From positions 9,010,501 to 9,074,500 of the forward strand of contig CM060833.1 of NCBI GenBank assembly GCA_030762175.1: 64,000 nt of DNA, given 5' to 3'. Shown piece by piece: positions 26,701 through 41,700 of this stretch. Origin of the DNA: Metallyticus violacea. Its lineage: Eukaryota; Arthropoda; Insecta; Mantodea; Metallyticidae. Below the pieces are notes generated by a model, which saw nothing but the letters and a program-made list of their open reading frames with translations, was not told where the DNA came from and made no database searches. Every line of letters starts with the position of its first letter. The stretch's first letter is position 1. The translations under genes and the position numbers were made by a program.

Positions 26701-29700
26701 CTGGAGTAATTCAAAACTGTTCCATGATAACTTCTACAGTTGTGAAATGTGAATATTTTAAAAGCCTTAATCACTAGATTTTTTTTTTATCTTGTGCAGA
26801 TTCTGGCAATGATAGAGGAAGCAGCTGGAACCAGAATGTATGAATGTAAGAAGCAGAGCTCCCAGAAAACAATTGAAAAGAAGGATGCAAAACTAAAAGA
26901 ATTAAATACAGTACGTATATTTTACTTTTAAGCTTTATGAATTCCCAATAAAGAGTTTCCAAATTATCGAAATTTGGAAGCTCTTTATTGGAAAGCTAGG
27001 GAAAAAATGTTATCAGCATCCCCCATGGTCGCTAGCAACGAATCAACCAACTTTACATACCTTAGTGCAAAAGGAACAACATGGTACTTTAGTGTAAAAG
27101 GAACAACATGAAAGGCTAGCAGGAGCAAAGCATTCATTAAGACTGTAAGGCTGGGCCTACCCAATATTTGGTGTTGACTCGTATGTGTTAATTTTTATTG
27201 GTGAGCTGAAATATTTCCCTATTTGAACTAGGTCCTGTCAGTGATATAATAGCAAATCATATTGTTACAAGTCAAAGACTAGCCGGCCTTGCATGGGTGT
27301 AGTAGTGATTTTTCAAGTAGCTGTCAGGGAAAAGTAAAGGCAGAATTGCCAATTCTCCCATATTTTGCTAACTTTTTCACCCAACTCCCATCTGTCTTTT
27401 TGATTTTATATGTGAGCACATGTCTCCCAAATTTCAGGAATTATACAAACTTATTTGTATTTGTTGCATCTCTTTGAATGATTTTTAATACTTTCCTTGA
27501 GTCACTAGTATGCGTACATTTAAACATGATGTATTGACTTGAAATGCATCTTAGAATGAATTTATCCATGTTATTTGTTCCTTGGGCTCAAAGGCCTCTG
27601 GTCGGTCCTGGTGGTGTAGTGGTTATCATACTTGCCTTCTAAACCCAAGATCGCGGGTTCGAACCCGGCCAGGACCAATGGATTTTTCTAAATCCTAAGT
27701 ATGGCTTCCTTCGGAAGAGAAGTAAGGGTCCCGTGTCGTACATTTATGGCACAAAAAAGAACCTCAAGCCTGAAAGAGAGGCCTCTGAGCAACATTTGTC
27801 AGCCTTTCACGCCCTGAGTTGAATGGGACGCTAATGACCTGAGATGTGGTCATACTTTGACAATTCCACTTGAGGGACATTGGAAGTGGACAAATCCTTG
27901 ATTGTGACATTTTTATATTCCCCAAAATAGAAAAAAAAATTTGTGACTTACGAATATAATCACCTCCCATTTGAAGCTAAGCTCCAATGGTCAGTATGCT
28001 GATTTTAACAATTTTGTTCAATTCTCTATTATTCATTATTGTTGAATTCACCTGCAGCAAAAAAAGAGATGTCGGTCCTGGTGGTGTAGTGGTTACCATA
28101 CTTGCATCCTAAACCCACGGGTTCGAACCCAACCAGGACCAATGAATTTTTTCGGGCATAAAAATCCTAAGTATGACTTCCTTCGGAAGGGAAGTACAGC
28201 TGCAGGTCCCATGTTGTACATTTACGGCACGAAAAAGAACCTCAAGCCTGAAAGAGAGGCCTCTGAGCAAAATTAGTCGACTGTTTCACGCCCTGAGTTG
28301 AATGGGACACTGATGACCTGAGATGTTAAAGAGCATCCATAAATAAATCAATAAAAAAAACAAAAACAAAAAGAGCACTTAATTAAATGTGTAGTCATGA
28401 CCAAATCTAAATTTTTAAAATTTTATTGTATCCATTCTCAAAACTTTGAGAATGACCCTCATATAAGGTGTTCCTGCAATTGCCTTTTCTTGTTGAAGAT
28501 GTTTACAAAAAATATTGCATTTCCACTCAAAAGAGGTTATTAATTCATGTTTCACTGTGTTTGATTCATTGAGTGGGGAGGTTACCAGAGCTATATTGCT
28601 GTGATTGAGCTCCACAGGGTTGGAAAGTCACCACTTGCTGTCAACTATACCACTAAGAGACAGTTTAATGAACTTCGACTCTTGCGATGATGAAAACAAA
28701 CTTCTAGTTCATCACACCTTCACCAGAGCAGATTACATATCCCCACAGCGTAACAGTTTTTGACTTCTGACAGCTGAAACTGAAATCAGCAGGATGTTTG
28801 CGTATTGTATTGTCCACTTCCTCAGTAAAACTGTTACTTCTGATGACTGTCCAAGGTTTGAATGCCTGCACTCTTTGTACTTGTAAATGTAGATTTTCTC
28901 TCATGTTTGATAATGTTAATGACAGAATTCCACAAGAGGAAAATGCAGGTATTTATAAAATTTGTTGTGCAGAATGTGAAAAATTCTACATTGGTGAAAC
29001 AAAGAGAAATATAAGCACACAGTTAAAAGAACATTTCAGAAACATAAAATACACCAGTTGCAGAAATCAGCAGTGGCATATCATTTCTGGACAGAAAACA
29101 ACATATTGAATAAAACAAAGTTATTAAAATCAGTGCATGGACCTACAGAATAAGTAACATGGTAGAAATCTACATTTACAAGTACAAAGACAATTTTCGA
29201 CACTTCTGGTGAAGAAAAATAAACTTTAAGTTCATCACACCTTCATCAGCAGATTACACATTCCCACAGCATAACGGTTTATCCCTCCCGTGGACTAGTG
29301 ACTGACGATGCAAACAAAGGGTTCGTGAAATGGTCCCACATATTTAAACAAATAAGTGGAGCAAAAGAGTGTTAGTTCAACTCAATCACACAATGATCTT
29401 AATATATGCTATATGATTAGCTTCTTTGTGCAATGTTCTAGTTAACAATTTTAGTTAAACAAAACCATATTTGCGCAGTTTGCATTTCATCTAATTTTAC
29501 AAATTGACTTCTAAATTTAAGATATGCAGCAAATGCTAATTTATAATACATCTCATACGACAAACTTCCTTGTTTTTTAAAAGATATCACCCTAGTATAT
29601 TGAAGGCTTTAGTAAGATTTACAAATAGACATAGAACATTTTTTTACTGTCTTTTGCATTTAAGATATTCCCAAAAAAGCCAATACTGCAACTTCTGATC

Positions 29701-32700
29701 AGCAAAAAAGATGTAACAACCAATTCAAGAAGTGCTCCAAGACAATACAAGATCCTCGTACAGCTTCTTTGACAAGGGAAAAAGCCAAAATACACTTGAC
29801 TGGACTGAAATACCCTTCTATAATCCAAATTTAATGCCTTGTGATTATCATGTGTTTGGATCATGAAAGAAGCATGGAAGTTTATGTGTACAAATGATTG
29901 GAAACCCAACCCCTTTCAATAATGAGCTAAGAATGTTCTTATCTGCCAGGAACAATGTGTTTGTAAATTGGGAAATTATGTAGCCCAATGTTATTTAATT
30001 TGGTTTCATTAAATTACAAAAATAAATTCCAGTTTATTTTTGATTCATCCTTGTATCTAACATTCATTTTTACTACAACATCACAGTCAGTGGACACTGA
30101 TGTGCATGAAATAAAATTATAACGTGGGAAGGAAAGGACCCTGGACCAGTTTTATATTTATGGTACTTACCTAGCATTTTTCTTTAATGCCTGAGCAAAA
30201 TTAAAAATCCTCATTTGGGGCATAAGGTCCTGGGAAAATTGAAACACAGACCTCGCATTAACAATTCTTTGCCTTGATGATCTCAGCTACCTGGGTTGTT
30301 TATTAAAAAGTGTATTTAAGGCTAGACTAGGCAGTTATAAGTAAATGAATTTTCCTTTTTATTGCTTGTGATATGTTAAGCACTTAGCAACTATATTCTA
30401 TTCATAGTGTTGTATGTTACAGGTTATAAGTGAAGAGATAAGCCCCAAGTTACAGAAGCTGCGGGAAGAGAGATCGCAGTACTTGGAGTTCCAGAAGGTT
30501 CAGCGAGAATTGGAACATGTTACAAGGATCTTTGCTTCATGGTGTTATTATAAAGCTCAGGTACATTTCTAATTATCTGATCTCAAGCTCATGCTCATGT
30601 TTGGCCCTGAATTGTGAATAAATGGAGAGAATTGAGTAAGTTCAAACTGGACATTGTGCTTTTATAAGGATTTGTGGTTATTCACTGCAATCATAGTAGC
30701 AATGGTTACAGGTATGTTGTCACATCATGGTACTTGCTTAGTATTGCTATATAATTAAAATCATTTGTATTTTGAGTGTTGTTGTCTCAATACGGAATCC
30801 AATATCCCTATTGGCAGCTCAGGAAAACAGAAATCAAATGAACATTCTTGAACATTACCTAATTGTTTATATCAGTATGTTTTTATACTCGAACTATGTA
30901 GTAGATACTCAACATTATTTTCAAATTAACTTATGTTAACCAACCTTTTATCATTAGCCACCATTGTTTATGTAATAGTATAGTGCAATCAGTGATGCTT
31001 TCCCTTGGGGTGTAGATTTTTACTTTGAGCATGCACCCACTCCTTTGCTGTGCTATGGAGTGGATATATCAAGCTTTGCTTGTTTACTGTTGGCCTTGCT
31101 GATGGTTGCAGTCATCTGGGTGTGTGTTGTGTTAGTTTCTTAATTCAACAATATACATAAATTGTATTATGTCTCGCATGTTTAAATGGCATACCATATA
31201 CGATTCATATGAATTAACTCAGTGGTGAAAGAATCATGGAATCAATTTTTTAGAGCATACAGTTGATTCTGTTAATTATCTAACCCCATTTATCAGAGAA
31301 TTAACCGACAAGGAGCATGATCGTGAATTTTTTCAGCAGGACTCTATCACTGCTCAAACTGCAAGTAGTTCCATGAGGGCAATTCACAATATGTTTCAAC
31401 TAGACAATTATATCTGTCCCCAAATTTAATAGACTGATTATTACCTCTGGCATATAAAAAATGTCATGTGCAGGACAAACCTGCACACCATACAAGAACT
31501 CAAAGATAATATTTTCAGAAAACTGTCCATATTTCTGAAAATAAACTACAGCAAGTGATGAATAATTTCCTAAAGAGATGCCAAAAAAAGTGTGGAAAAT
31601 GAAAGCAGTTTCAGCACCTCATTTGATAATTTGATAAATAATGAGCCTCTTAAATTGGTTTGTATATTGTTGTACGGTTGGTTAGTTTTATTTTACCCTC
31701 CCATAAATCACAGGGACCTTGCTGGCAAATATAATTTTCGTAATTGCCCTAGCACACCATTAAAGTAACCAAACAAACTATTCATTTCTGCATTTGAACT
31801 AAAAATTATTAACTTGTTGCTTCCCTCTAGACTGTGTCAAAAGTTGTGGCAGTATTTGTAATAAGACCATATACACATTATTTGGATGATGTCAATACAT
31901 AGCTACTTTGTGCAATAAAATCTTAATCTGAATGCAAACTAATGTTTTAGGAAACTTGTAATCAAGCAATAGGTAAGAAAGAACAGATTTTTGAAAAGAT
32001 CAAAGAGCTTCAGCAGCGAGAGAAGGACGGTGAGAAGGAACAGAAGAACTTGGAACTGGAAATCCAGCAGCTACAAGCAAGGAAGGATGCAGTAAGTATC
32101 TCACATTTCATGAATTGTTGCTGGTAACACAGGCCTGCACAACCAGTATTTTTTGAACTGTGCTCCACTGCTGATTTTTCTCTGTATTTGTGAAATGCTC
32201 TTTGGTACAGGTTTCCAAATTTCTTTTAATTTTTTTAATGTATAACTGAACACAGTCTTTGCAATTGATTTGGTAGATACCTGACTTCCTTTCAGAAGGT
32301 ATAGAATCTTTGCAGGATTATTTTAGCAAATGTTTTATAAAGAGCCAAAATTATTTTTTGTTTTTAAGATATTTTTAAAATTTATTAACATACTAGTGTG
32401 GTATGTGAATTTTTTAATTACATATCTTCTTTGATTTGTAATAGCAAATTTGTGTCTTTGACACCTCTTATTTGTTTAATCATTTTATCCACTAATTTTT
32501 TGTCGAAAGTATTGTGTAGTGCTGGTTAATGATGTATTAGTATTCTTCTTTGTATTCTTTTATATTGAGCCAATCTGTATGCAAGACTATTTAGATTTAC
32601 TGGTATGTTTTGCTATTAAAGCTATTATTTTTAATGTAATTGCCACTATGAGTAAGCTTCTTATATATTCCAAAGGCTAATCTATTATTGTATTTTATAG

Positions 32701-35700
32701 TCTTAAAATCTTTAGGAAATGAACCCATTCTTTTCAATCTACAATGTAAATTGTATGGGTTTTTCATTTAACTTTAATAATTTTAAGGCATTATTAACTA
32801 GATGTTTAGGTAAGTGGCAAATATGTCATATGTATTTGTGCTAAATTATAAAAATTTTAGGAAAAGCATCAATTATGTAAGTTTTAAAAGCATTCATAAG
32901 CAGATTTACCAAGAAAAATGAAAGAGGGTAGATCATAACTAATACAGAATTTTGTTGGTAAAAATTTCCATTAAAACTAAAATAATGTTGATTAATGCAT
33001 AGTTCTGTCAAACTACATTTGAAATAATTAAAATATCAGACACCAGTTCACTTTTACAAATAAAAGAAAAAATGCAACTAAAAAAATCCATATACCACCT
33101 AGTGTGTTCAATATATTTTAAAAAAGCAAAATAGTTTGGCTTCTTAAATCATTTACATAATTAAAAATTTACTTAAATCTAAAAAGAGGATTAAGAATAA
33201 ATTAAAAGTTCATAATTATGATTTTTGAATAGCTGTGAGCATTACAAGAGCTTGTTTAAGAAAATTGTAAGAATTAAAGAGTTGATTGACTTGAAAGAGT
33301 TTATAGCCACAGTAGAGAATAAAATCTGTGTGAGGTAGAAATTTGGGGCATGGATGGAGCCTGGAAAGATGCTATAAAATCGGATCCATCTGTAAACTGG
33401 TTTTAGGTTTACCTACAGCATCACTAAATGGTGTAGCATAGCTAGGAACTAGGTAGATGCTCCATTGAAAGTAGGATTAGTGAATATAAAATATTTATAT
33501 AGAATTACTATGTTGTAAGAGAATAACATTGTTAAAGAATGTTTTGCATATAGTATATAATGTAAGCTTTCAATAAATATATTTTGAATACATGCAAAAC
33601 TAATTTTTAAACTAAAGAAACAATCTCACTGTAAAGTATTGATTTTTATGTTTTTTGGAAAGGTTATTTTTCACTAGAAGTATTAGCTTAACAGCACATA
33701 AAGCATGTTTACTTTACACTAAAGCAAGAGTAATTTTTATGTGTAACAGGAAGGAGGGGGACAACTGTTAGCTTTAGAAAAGGAACTAAAGGAGAAAGAA
33801 AAAATCGAAGCCAAGGCAGTTGCTGCTCTAAAGGCATGTCAAGAAAGCATAGTTTCAGAGCAGAAGAAACAGAAGACCCTGGAGAAAAACTTGCGAGAGG
33901 TAAGTTCAATTCTGAAAGCTGGTCATTTTTGCTTTCTCATCATTAGCAGAATTCATAGATTAAAAACAATAAAGTGGACCTATTTATATTCCAGAAAGCT
34001 GTTAATGTCCCAAAATGTAATAATATGACTAACTGCAAAATCTGTATTTTGACAGAGTAACAAGGGCTGTTTTCTCTTGTCTTCTTCTCTCTCTCTCTCT
34101 CTCTCTCTCTTTTTTCCCCCCTCATAATTTTGATGATCTATCTAAAAATGGTCCCAGTTGGATGCAGTGCACGTGCCCTAACATTTCTGCCAGTCTTTAA
34201 TGGTATGCTGGAAATTATTTTTAGACAGTTTTAGAGTTGCCTTTGCAGACTTCATCACTGTTTCTCCCTTCAGGGCATAGCAAATCTGAGGCACCCGAGA
34301 TCTCCCATGTTTGACCATTTTAATTTTGCCTACATTTTAGTTTTATTGTTCTTACCTCCTTGATCTTAGTCTGAGGATGCCCCTCTGTTTGATCCGGTAA
34401 GAGGTGACTGGGTACTTGCATAACTCCCAGCACTTGGTTATCATGTAGGACAGGAGCACATCCCCTGGTAAAAGCCAGACCTGGGAAGGAGCCATTGCAT
34501 GAGCTGTTTACTTCCTGAAGGCAATTGGGTTGCTCTGTCTATAATCTGGGACGTGTGACTCTGAGGTGACTTTTTTCAGACCAAAAAAACTCATGTAAGC
34601 CAGGGTGGCACCCAGAAAGCAACCTGCCAAACGAGACAGTTACAATGATGAAGGAAGAACTCACTATGGTGAATGATAATCCTCACCTACAAATACAAAG
34701 AAAGAAAGTGGATGTAAAAGAAGTAACATGTCATTTCCTCAATACTTAGTTATAGTTGAGTTGAATGTCAGCTGTTTAGCCAGGTAAACCCCTTTATCAT
34801 TCAGAAGGATAATTATGATCTCTGGATCCATGAAATCCTGTTCGTGACTTAGAAACGAATCTCTTTTGATGGAGACACTTGCACTACCACAAACAAATAG
34901 ATTGCTTAAGGCGAAGCAACAATACTCTAGGATATCCAATCTATGTTGAGCAACATAGAACTCTGAATTTGTCTTGTGGAGTTATTACCACCACTCTACT
35001 TGACGGCATATCTCATGCAAATTCAGAGTTATCTAGAAGAACAAGGGGTCACATCTGTTTATCATGTGCAGGCGAGAAAAGAAGGTGAAGTACAGCTGAC
35101 CCGCACTCTCTTCCTAGCCTTTAACCAGGTTGAATTACCGCAGAGAATTAGAGAATTAAAGCTGAATACAAGATTACAGAGGTGCGCCCATATATTCCCA
35201 GCCCCTTGCAATGTGTTCAGTGCGAACACTTCGGCCAAGCTTGCATGTCTTTTAAGAGTGCCAATTCAATACATGCAACCTGCAGTGAAGAAAGTAATGA
35301 AGGAGCATGTCCATCTGCACTAGTCTGCATGAACTGACGTGGAGATCATCCAGATTAGTTGACTGTCCACTATTGCAATGAGCGCTGTATCCAGGAACTC
35401 TAGGTGAAGGAAAAACTTTCATTTATTGAGGCTTGGAAACAATTTCAAGCTCACCAACTTGATACCTAAGACCTGTACGTACAGTGCTGTAGCCTCTTTT
35501 GCAACCCAGAAGTGCGACAACAGCCCTGGGACTTTGTTTTCACTTGGATCCCTAGTGTACCAAGTTCCACAAAGTGCTCCACCGAGAAGCCCAAACCGGT
35601 AGTTTTTTATGCTTCGGCCATTGCATTCAAAATTTTATATGCCAAGACTGATTTTTGAAAACATCCTCTGCTCCTGAAAAGAAGTATTTGAGCCCCTCTC

Positions 35701-38700
35701 CTCCTTGGAGGTCGAGCTCCTTTGTTCAAGGAGCAAATCTGCTAGGTGGTCGCCCTCACCAAGTTTTTCCATCTTCATCTCCAACCGATTCCAGTTGTTG
35801 GAATTGGTTAATCACTCTCAGTAAGAGAAACCTCCCTCTGAGAATGTCATGGAGTGCTAAACCACCTAATCCCAAGCATCTAAAGAAAGGATGGCTGATT
35901 CGTTTTGCACTGGCCAAAAAGTTTGTTCTTATTTCTGTTCTTAAATCTGTTTCCTTATTCCAGACTTTTACAATGGCTATCCTTTCGTGGAATGTATGTG
36001 GAATTCGTAGTCAAAGACCTGAACTAGAGTTGCTTTTACGGTTGACTGAATCTCTACTTGTCTGTCTCCAGGAGACTTAGCTTAGACCACAGAACTCATT
36101 GTCCTTCATGGTTACTCTACTGTGCAATTTGACCTTCCACTGGAAGATGGCACTTCCAGAGTTTTAATTCTAATCAGAGTTGATGTGTACAGTTATCCAC
36201 TTAGTCTATAGTCTCCTTTACAGGATGCATCAGCTGCCATTGGCTTTCCTGGTCATAATTTTACTGTGGATAATATTTACACACCTCCATCTGCTACTGT
36301 TTCAGCAGCTGATCTAGACCATATTTCTCAGCTACCTTCCCCATTTCTACTTTTGGGGACTTAAATTTATGTAATCTCCTATGAGGTTCATCTACAGAGT
36401 TTGCTAGGGTAGCATGGTAATGGTCTTATTGAATCTCCGTAATCTTACTTAATACAGTTCAGCCTACTTTTCTATCTGATGGTACAAACAGTTTCTTGCA
36501 TTTGGATCTCTCTATCTGTTCTGCTTCTCATTCTGTTCATTTTACCTGGAACATCCTCTCAGGTTCATACTCCAGTGATAATTTTCCTGCCAGATCAATA
36601 TTATGTTTTCCTACATACATTCACGTGCATGCGCCAAAGTGGCTTATCAACAAGGCTAATTGGAGTCTTTTTAAATCCCTAGCCATATTTTCAGAATATT
36701 TTATATCTATTGATACCATTGCATAGAAGATTTGTTGAGATGAAATCAGAATTTCAGGTCAGCGTATTGTTGGTCGCATGTCATCTCCATTTTGCTGTAG
36801 GCAGAACTGAACATGCCTGGACTTGCATACCTCTCATAGACAGGAATCAGAAGTGACAACAATGAAACTAATATCACATGTGTATTACAAATTTAGCTAA
36901 TAAAATATTGTAAAGTTAACTTTTTGACTTTTAAAAATTATGATCATTCTTTATCGAACAGCAGTTTGTAAACAAACAAGGTATAAAATTTCCATTTGTT
37001 GTTACTGAGACCAAATCTGGTGCCATCTTTATCATTTTTTTCTTCATTCCAAGTTCTTTACAGCAGAGTAACTGAAGTGCCATTCATTTTTAGGATGAAG
37101 TTTCTCTAGCAGCAAAGGAAGCAGAGCTTAAAAAAGTGGAGGGGTTATTTCAAAAGCTGAAGGACACAGATCAGGCAGACAGTGAAGCTTTAGCAGCTGC
37201 TCAAAGCAAATTCCAAGCTGTGAGTGCTGGTCTTGTCGCTGATGAAGATGGTGAAAATGCAACATTGCAGGATCAGCTGATTGGTAAGAGACTTGCTTGT
37301 GTAAACAGTAACTAAGATAAGCTACCTTACCGTATATTTCCTAGCCAGACAACGTTTCACAAATGACTGATGCATTTTAATTTTCTAAAATTCCATCACC
37401 ACCACTGCCACTGCTGCCACCAACATGTATACTACATAGTGCTGGTAAAAGAGTAAAATATTCAACAAAAACTTAAATCCATGTGAAGATCTTAAGACTT
37501 TCAAACATCTTTTATTCGAACCAAGAAAAATTGGCGTTGCTCAATTCCTCTTAAATGTTGGGCATGATTGCCTGTCAGAACATCTCTTCAGGATGACATT
37601 AGATGCAGCCAATTTGATAGCAACAAACAAATGAAAAATAATTTGGAAGCTCTCTATTGGGAAGCTAGGGGAAAAACGATAAATATCAGCATCCCAATGG
37701 CCACTAGCAGCCAACCAATCCATATCTTAATTTTTTTACACATATATTATTAACAGATACCTATTATATCCTAGAGGTATCCTTACTTTTCATATTGTAC
37801 TGTTCTTGTCCATTTTTTATGTCTGATTTATTGCAATCTGTATTTGTACTTTTTATCCTGCAACCTTAATGTAACGCATATCTTATTAATTATTGTACAT
37901 ATTTACTGATGAACATCTATTAGGGTCCGTTTTTATTGTATTTAATTACCTGTAGCAGTAGCTTTGTACTTATATGGTTTAGTCATGTTTCATGCCATAC
38001 TGAACTGCAATAAATTTAAGTTTGTACCTCTAAAGTGTTCTTTTGTCCTCTTCTCTAAATTTCATATTCTACAAATGTATATCTGATCAGTCCACTCAGA
38101 GACACTTCTGCTTTTTTGCTGGATAGAATAACATCCTTTATGGTTATGTTCAAAAAGTTCCTAATCTTAAATTTATTTTATGAAGCAACAAAATAGCACT
38201 GTTCGCCCATGGATAGTATGTGAATTTTATAACACTTATGTCTCTTTTTATGTCATGGACAGAGTGGTGGTGTCTGTAATATCTTAAGTCTTTGGAAATG
38301 ACCTAACTCAATGTAAAGATGTTCTGATGAATTAATTAGTTAATGAAGTATAGTGTCACCTAATACCAACTTCTTTATGCGTATAATCAATCTACTTCGC
38401 TGTTTCTAACTTCCTATTAAGTTTCCAATCTATATTGTAGGTTGATTTGAACTTAATCAATGAAAACCCAAAACCAAAACTTTACTGTAGTGATTAATAA
38501 ACTTGACCTTTGCTGAGAATTTGCAACTTTCATCAACATTAGTGCTTTCATAGCCAGCAGTAAGTCTCAATAGAAAGTATATATTTTCTGGAAAACAGTT
38601 GATTTGCAAACCATTGCATATTGGAACTTTTTTGCTTTTCATCTGTGTTATTATGTTCCAATTATTGACCATCAGTTTTGAAAACATTCAGTTGTTCATT

Positions 38701-41700
38701 TTAAGATAATCTTAATACCACATAAAATTGGAGAATGTATTCTGATTAGTATATTGGTAAAATCATGTATTAATCAATATTTTAATAATTTCTTTATAGC
38801 GACAAAACAAGAAATTGCACGAGCACAAACAGAAGCAAAGCAATCAGAGATGGAATTGCAGCACATTCAAAGAGAACTAAAAGACAAGCAAGACGAAATG
38901 AAAACAACCGCAAATGAATATCAAAAGGATAAACAATATCTGGAGAATATGGAAAAAGAACTTACTACCTTAAAGGCAAGTGTTCATTAATTTTTAATTA
39001 AAATGTGCATCACAAGAACAGGTTTTAACAAATTCCGAAGGAATATAGCTAATGCAGTTATACAAATGAAAGGATTTTTTAAAAATTTCTTCAAATCTCT
39101 ATCAAATCTACTTATTAGGCACCAAAATGTTGATTAAATTATATACAGGATGAATCAGAACTTTACCGACAAACTTTCACAAGTTGTTCAGGAATCTTTT
39201 CTTGTGTTTTGATATAAGGAACCCATGGTATCTGCTGGCTCATTACCAGGTGATTTCATTTTTTCATTTTGTAGTAACTCAACAGCCTTTGTATCTGCTT
39301 ACTCGGAATATGATTGTTTCTAAATAAAACACAACATTTGACTGCTGTAGAGAGATCATGCTTACATTACTGTCTGCCACCAATTGATAACTATCATCAC
39401 CTGACAATTGCAATTATTTATTTTTAAGGATAGATGACCAAACATTACAAAAAATGACATAAAAAAATAAAATTACACTGTTTAAAAATTTATTCAAAAT
39501 GTCGACCACTATGATCACAACAAACTTCACAGCAATGCCTCATGGATTGCCTAAATGATTGCATATAACACACATATGGATTGATCGTGGTGGTCCTGTT
39601 TTTTGGCCATTTCAATCACTAGGTCTGACACCCATTTCTTCTGGGGTCATGTGAAGAGCCTAATGTAAGTGAGTCCTGTCAAAACTAATATGGACCTGGT
39701 TGCTGGGATTGTAGCAGCTGCTGACGATTTGTGCCACTCTTCTGGGATGCTAGAGCGTGTGCAACAGTTGCTATCTTTATCTTTCTTTCTTTCCTTCCCC
39801 CCTTCCTCTTTCCCTCCCTTTTTCCCCTTCCCCATCATCTACCTTAAAAATAAATAATTACAATTGTCAGGAGGTGATGAGTAATTGATTAATAGGTGGC
39901 AGATTGTATTGTAAACAAACTACAGCAGTCAAATGTTTTTTTTGTTATGGTTTTTTGTTTTTTTTTAACAATCATATTCCGAGTAAGCAAATACAAAGGT
40001 GGTTGAGTTATTGCAAAATGAAAACAATGAAATTATCTGTAATGAGCCACCAGAGACCACGGGTTCCTTATATCAAAACACTCAGAAAGGATCCCTGAAC
40101 AATTTTTTGAAGTATAAGAGGACAGTGTTTGTGTTAAGAGGCAGTGTGTTTGAGGACAGATTAAATAGAATTTACATTGTTAAAGTTTGGATTCATCCTA
40201 TATATATGTAAATGAAAAAGAATGTAACACTATTAAAATATTATTTGTCTTGTCTTCTTGCCATAGAAGAACTCAAGCAGTTCAAAATGTAGTGATTACA
40301 AATCTGTGACTTTTTCTAAGTGTTTTATCCTTTTCTGCCTTTATAGTTATTATATATATTATATGTCTCTAATGGCCACAATTTTTGTCTTTCCTCAATG
40401 AAACTCAGGATATAATAATCAATTAGCCAATTATTCATCAAGTTCGTTAACTAGCAAAATTGGACCATTGGGGGTTAACCTAAAGCAAAAATTTAAAGTT
40501 GCTCTAGCACCTTTATTTTGCTTTTTCTCTATGAAATTTGGTACAGTAGAACCTGGATTCATTGTTTTTGGAGGGACCAGGTTAAAAAGCAATGGATGGC
40601 GGAAAACAATAGACACAGGAAGTGCATAAATCATGTTAAAAAATAAATAATATAGCAAACAGTATATTTTGCATCAATTTTAGTTACCATGTACGCATTT
40701 GTTCTTGGTCCTGGTGGTCTAGTGGTAGCCATACTTGCTTTGTAGACCAAATCACAAATCCAATTCCAGCCAGGTTTGATGGATTTCTGTGGGCATTAAA
40801 TCATATCCTTACAACTGGAAGTAAAGTTGTGGGCCCCATGTCATAAATTTATGGCACATAAAAGAACCCTGCATCTGAAAGAATAGGCCTTTGAGCAAAA
40901 TTTATCTGCTGTTTCATGCCCTGTATTGAAATGGGTGCTGATGACATCAGATGTTAAAAGCATCCATAAATAAAACAAATCAATAAAAATTAACTTGACA
41001 GTCACTTTCTTTGAAAAGATCATTTATTGACATTTGCTGCTTTTCTTTTTGTGTGAAACAACAAATTTTCCACATTCAGCACATTCTGTTGGTCACTATT
41101 GTCCATACCATTCACTAGCCATGCTTGCAGTTTCACATGCTTAGAGCTTTGGCAAACATCAGCATGGCTTCTGCTGCTGCATGATCTTCCTCTCTCCCCT
41201 CCCCCATGTGGCAAACCTTGCTGCTACTCCTACCTTGTTGCACACTTCATGAACACTGAAAGCCATATGTGACAATGACCTCTTGGTCTTCTCCACTGCC
41301 ATGAATGTGTCAACATGACAGCACTGACAACTCTGGCGATTAACTGACATTTGCTTCTTTTCATGCAAAATTAATTTTCCACATTAAATGCTCACTACTG
41401 TCCATACCGTCATTATTATGTTCATGGAATATGCTTGTAGTTGCACATCTCTCAGAGCTTTGGCAAATATCGGCATGACATGCTGTTGTATCATCTTCCC
41501 TCTATTCCTCACTCCCCTCCCACATATCAAAAACACTTGCGAATCCTCCCACATTAATCTTCGGTATTTTTCACAAATGTGGAAAAAAGCTTAAGTTATT
41601 TGTCTTTTGATAAAAGGGAAGTACACAATTCACCCTTCAAGCTACAGGCCAATCAGCTTGCTTTCCACTCTGTCCAAAGTGTTTGAACGAACACTATTAA

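Noticed and set aside
27605..27680. tRNA gene
   Set aside because: A and B boxes are good, but the anticodon arm does not fold with a 7-base loop, and the same head recurs several times joined to the same long body, so it is a SINE head.
38976..38990. GT donor a few bases further on in exon 9
   Set aside because: Using GTGTTC at 38980 breaks the frame with exon 10 and has a poor consensus; AAG-GCAAGT with AG keeps the SMC2 alignment unbroken.
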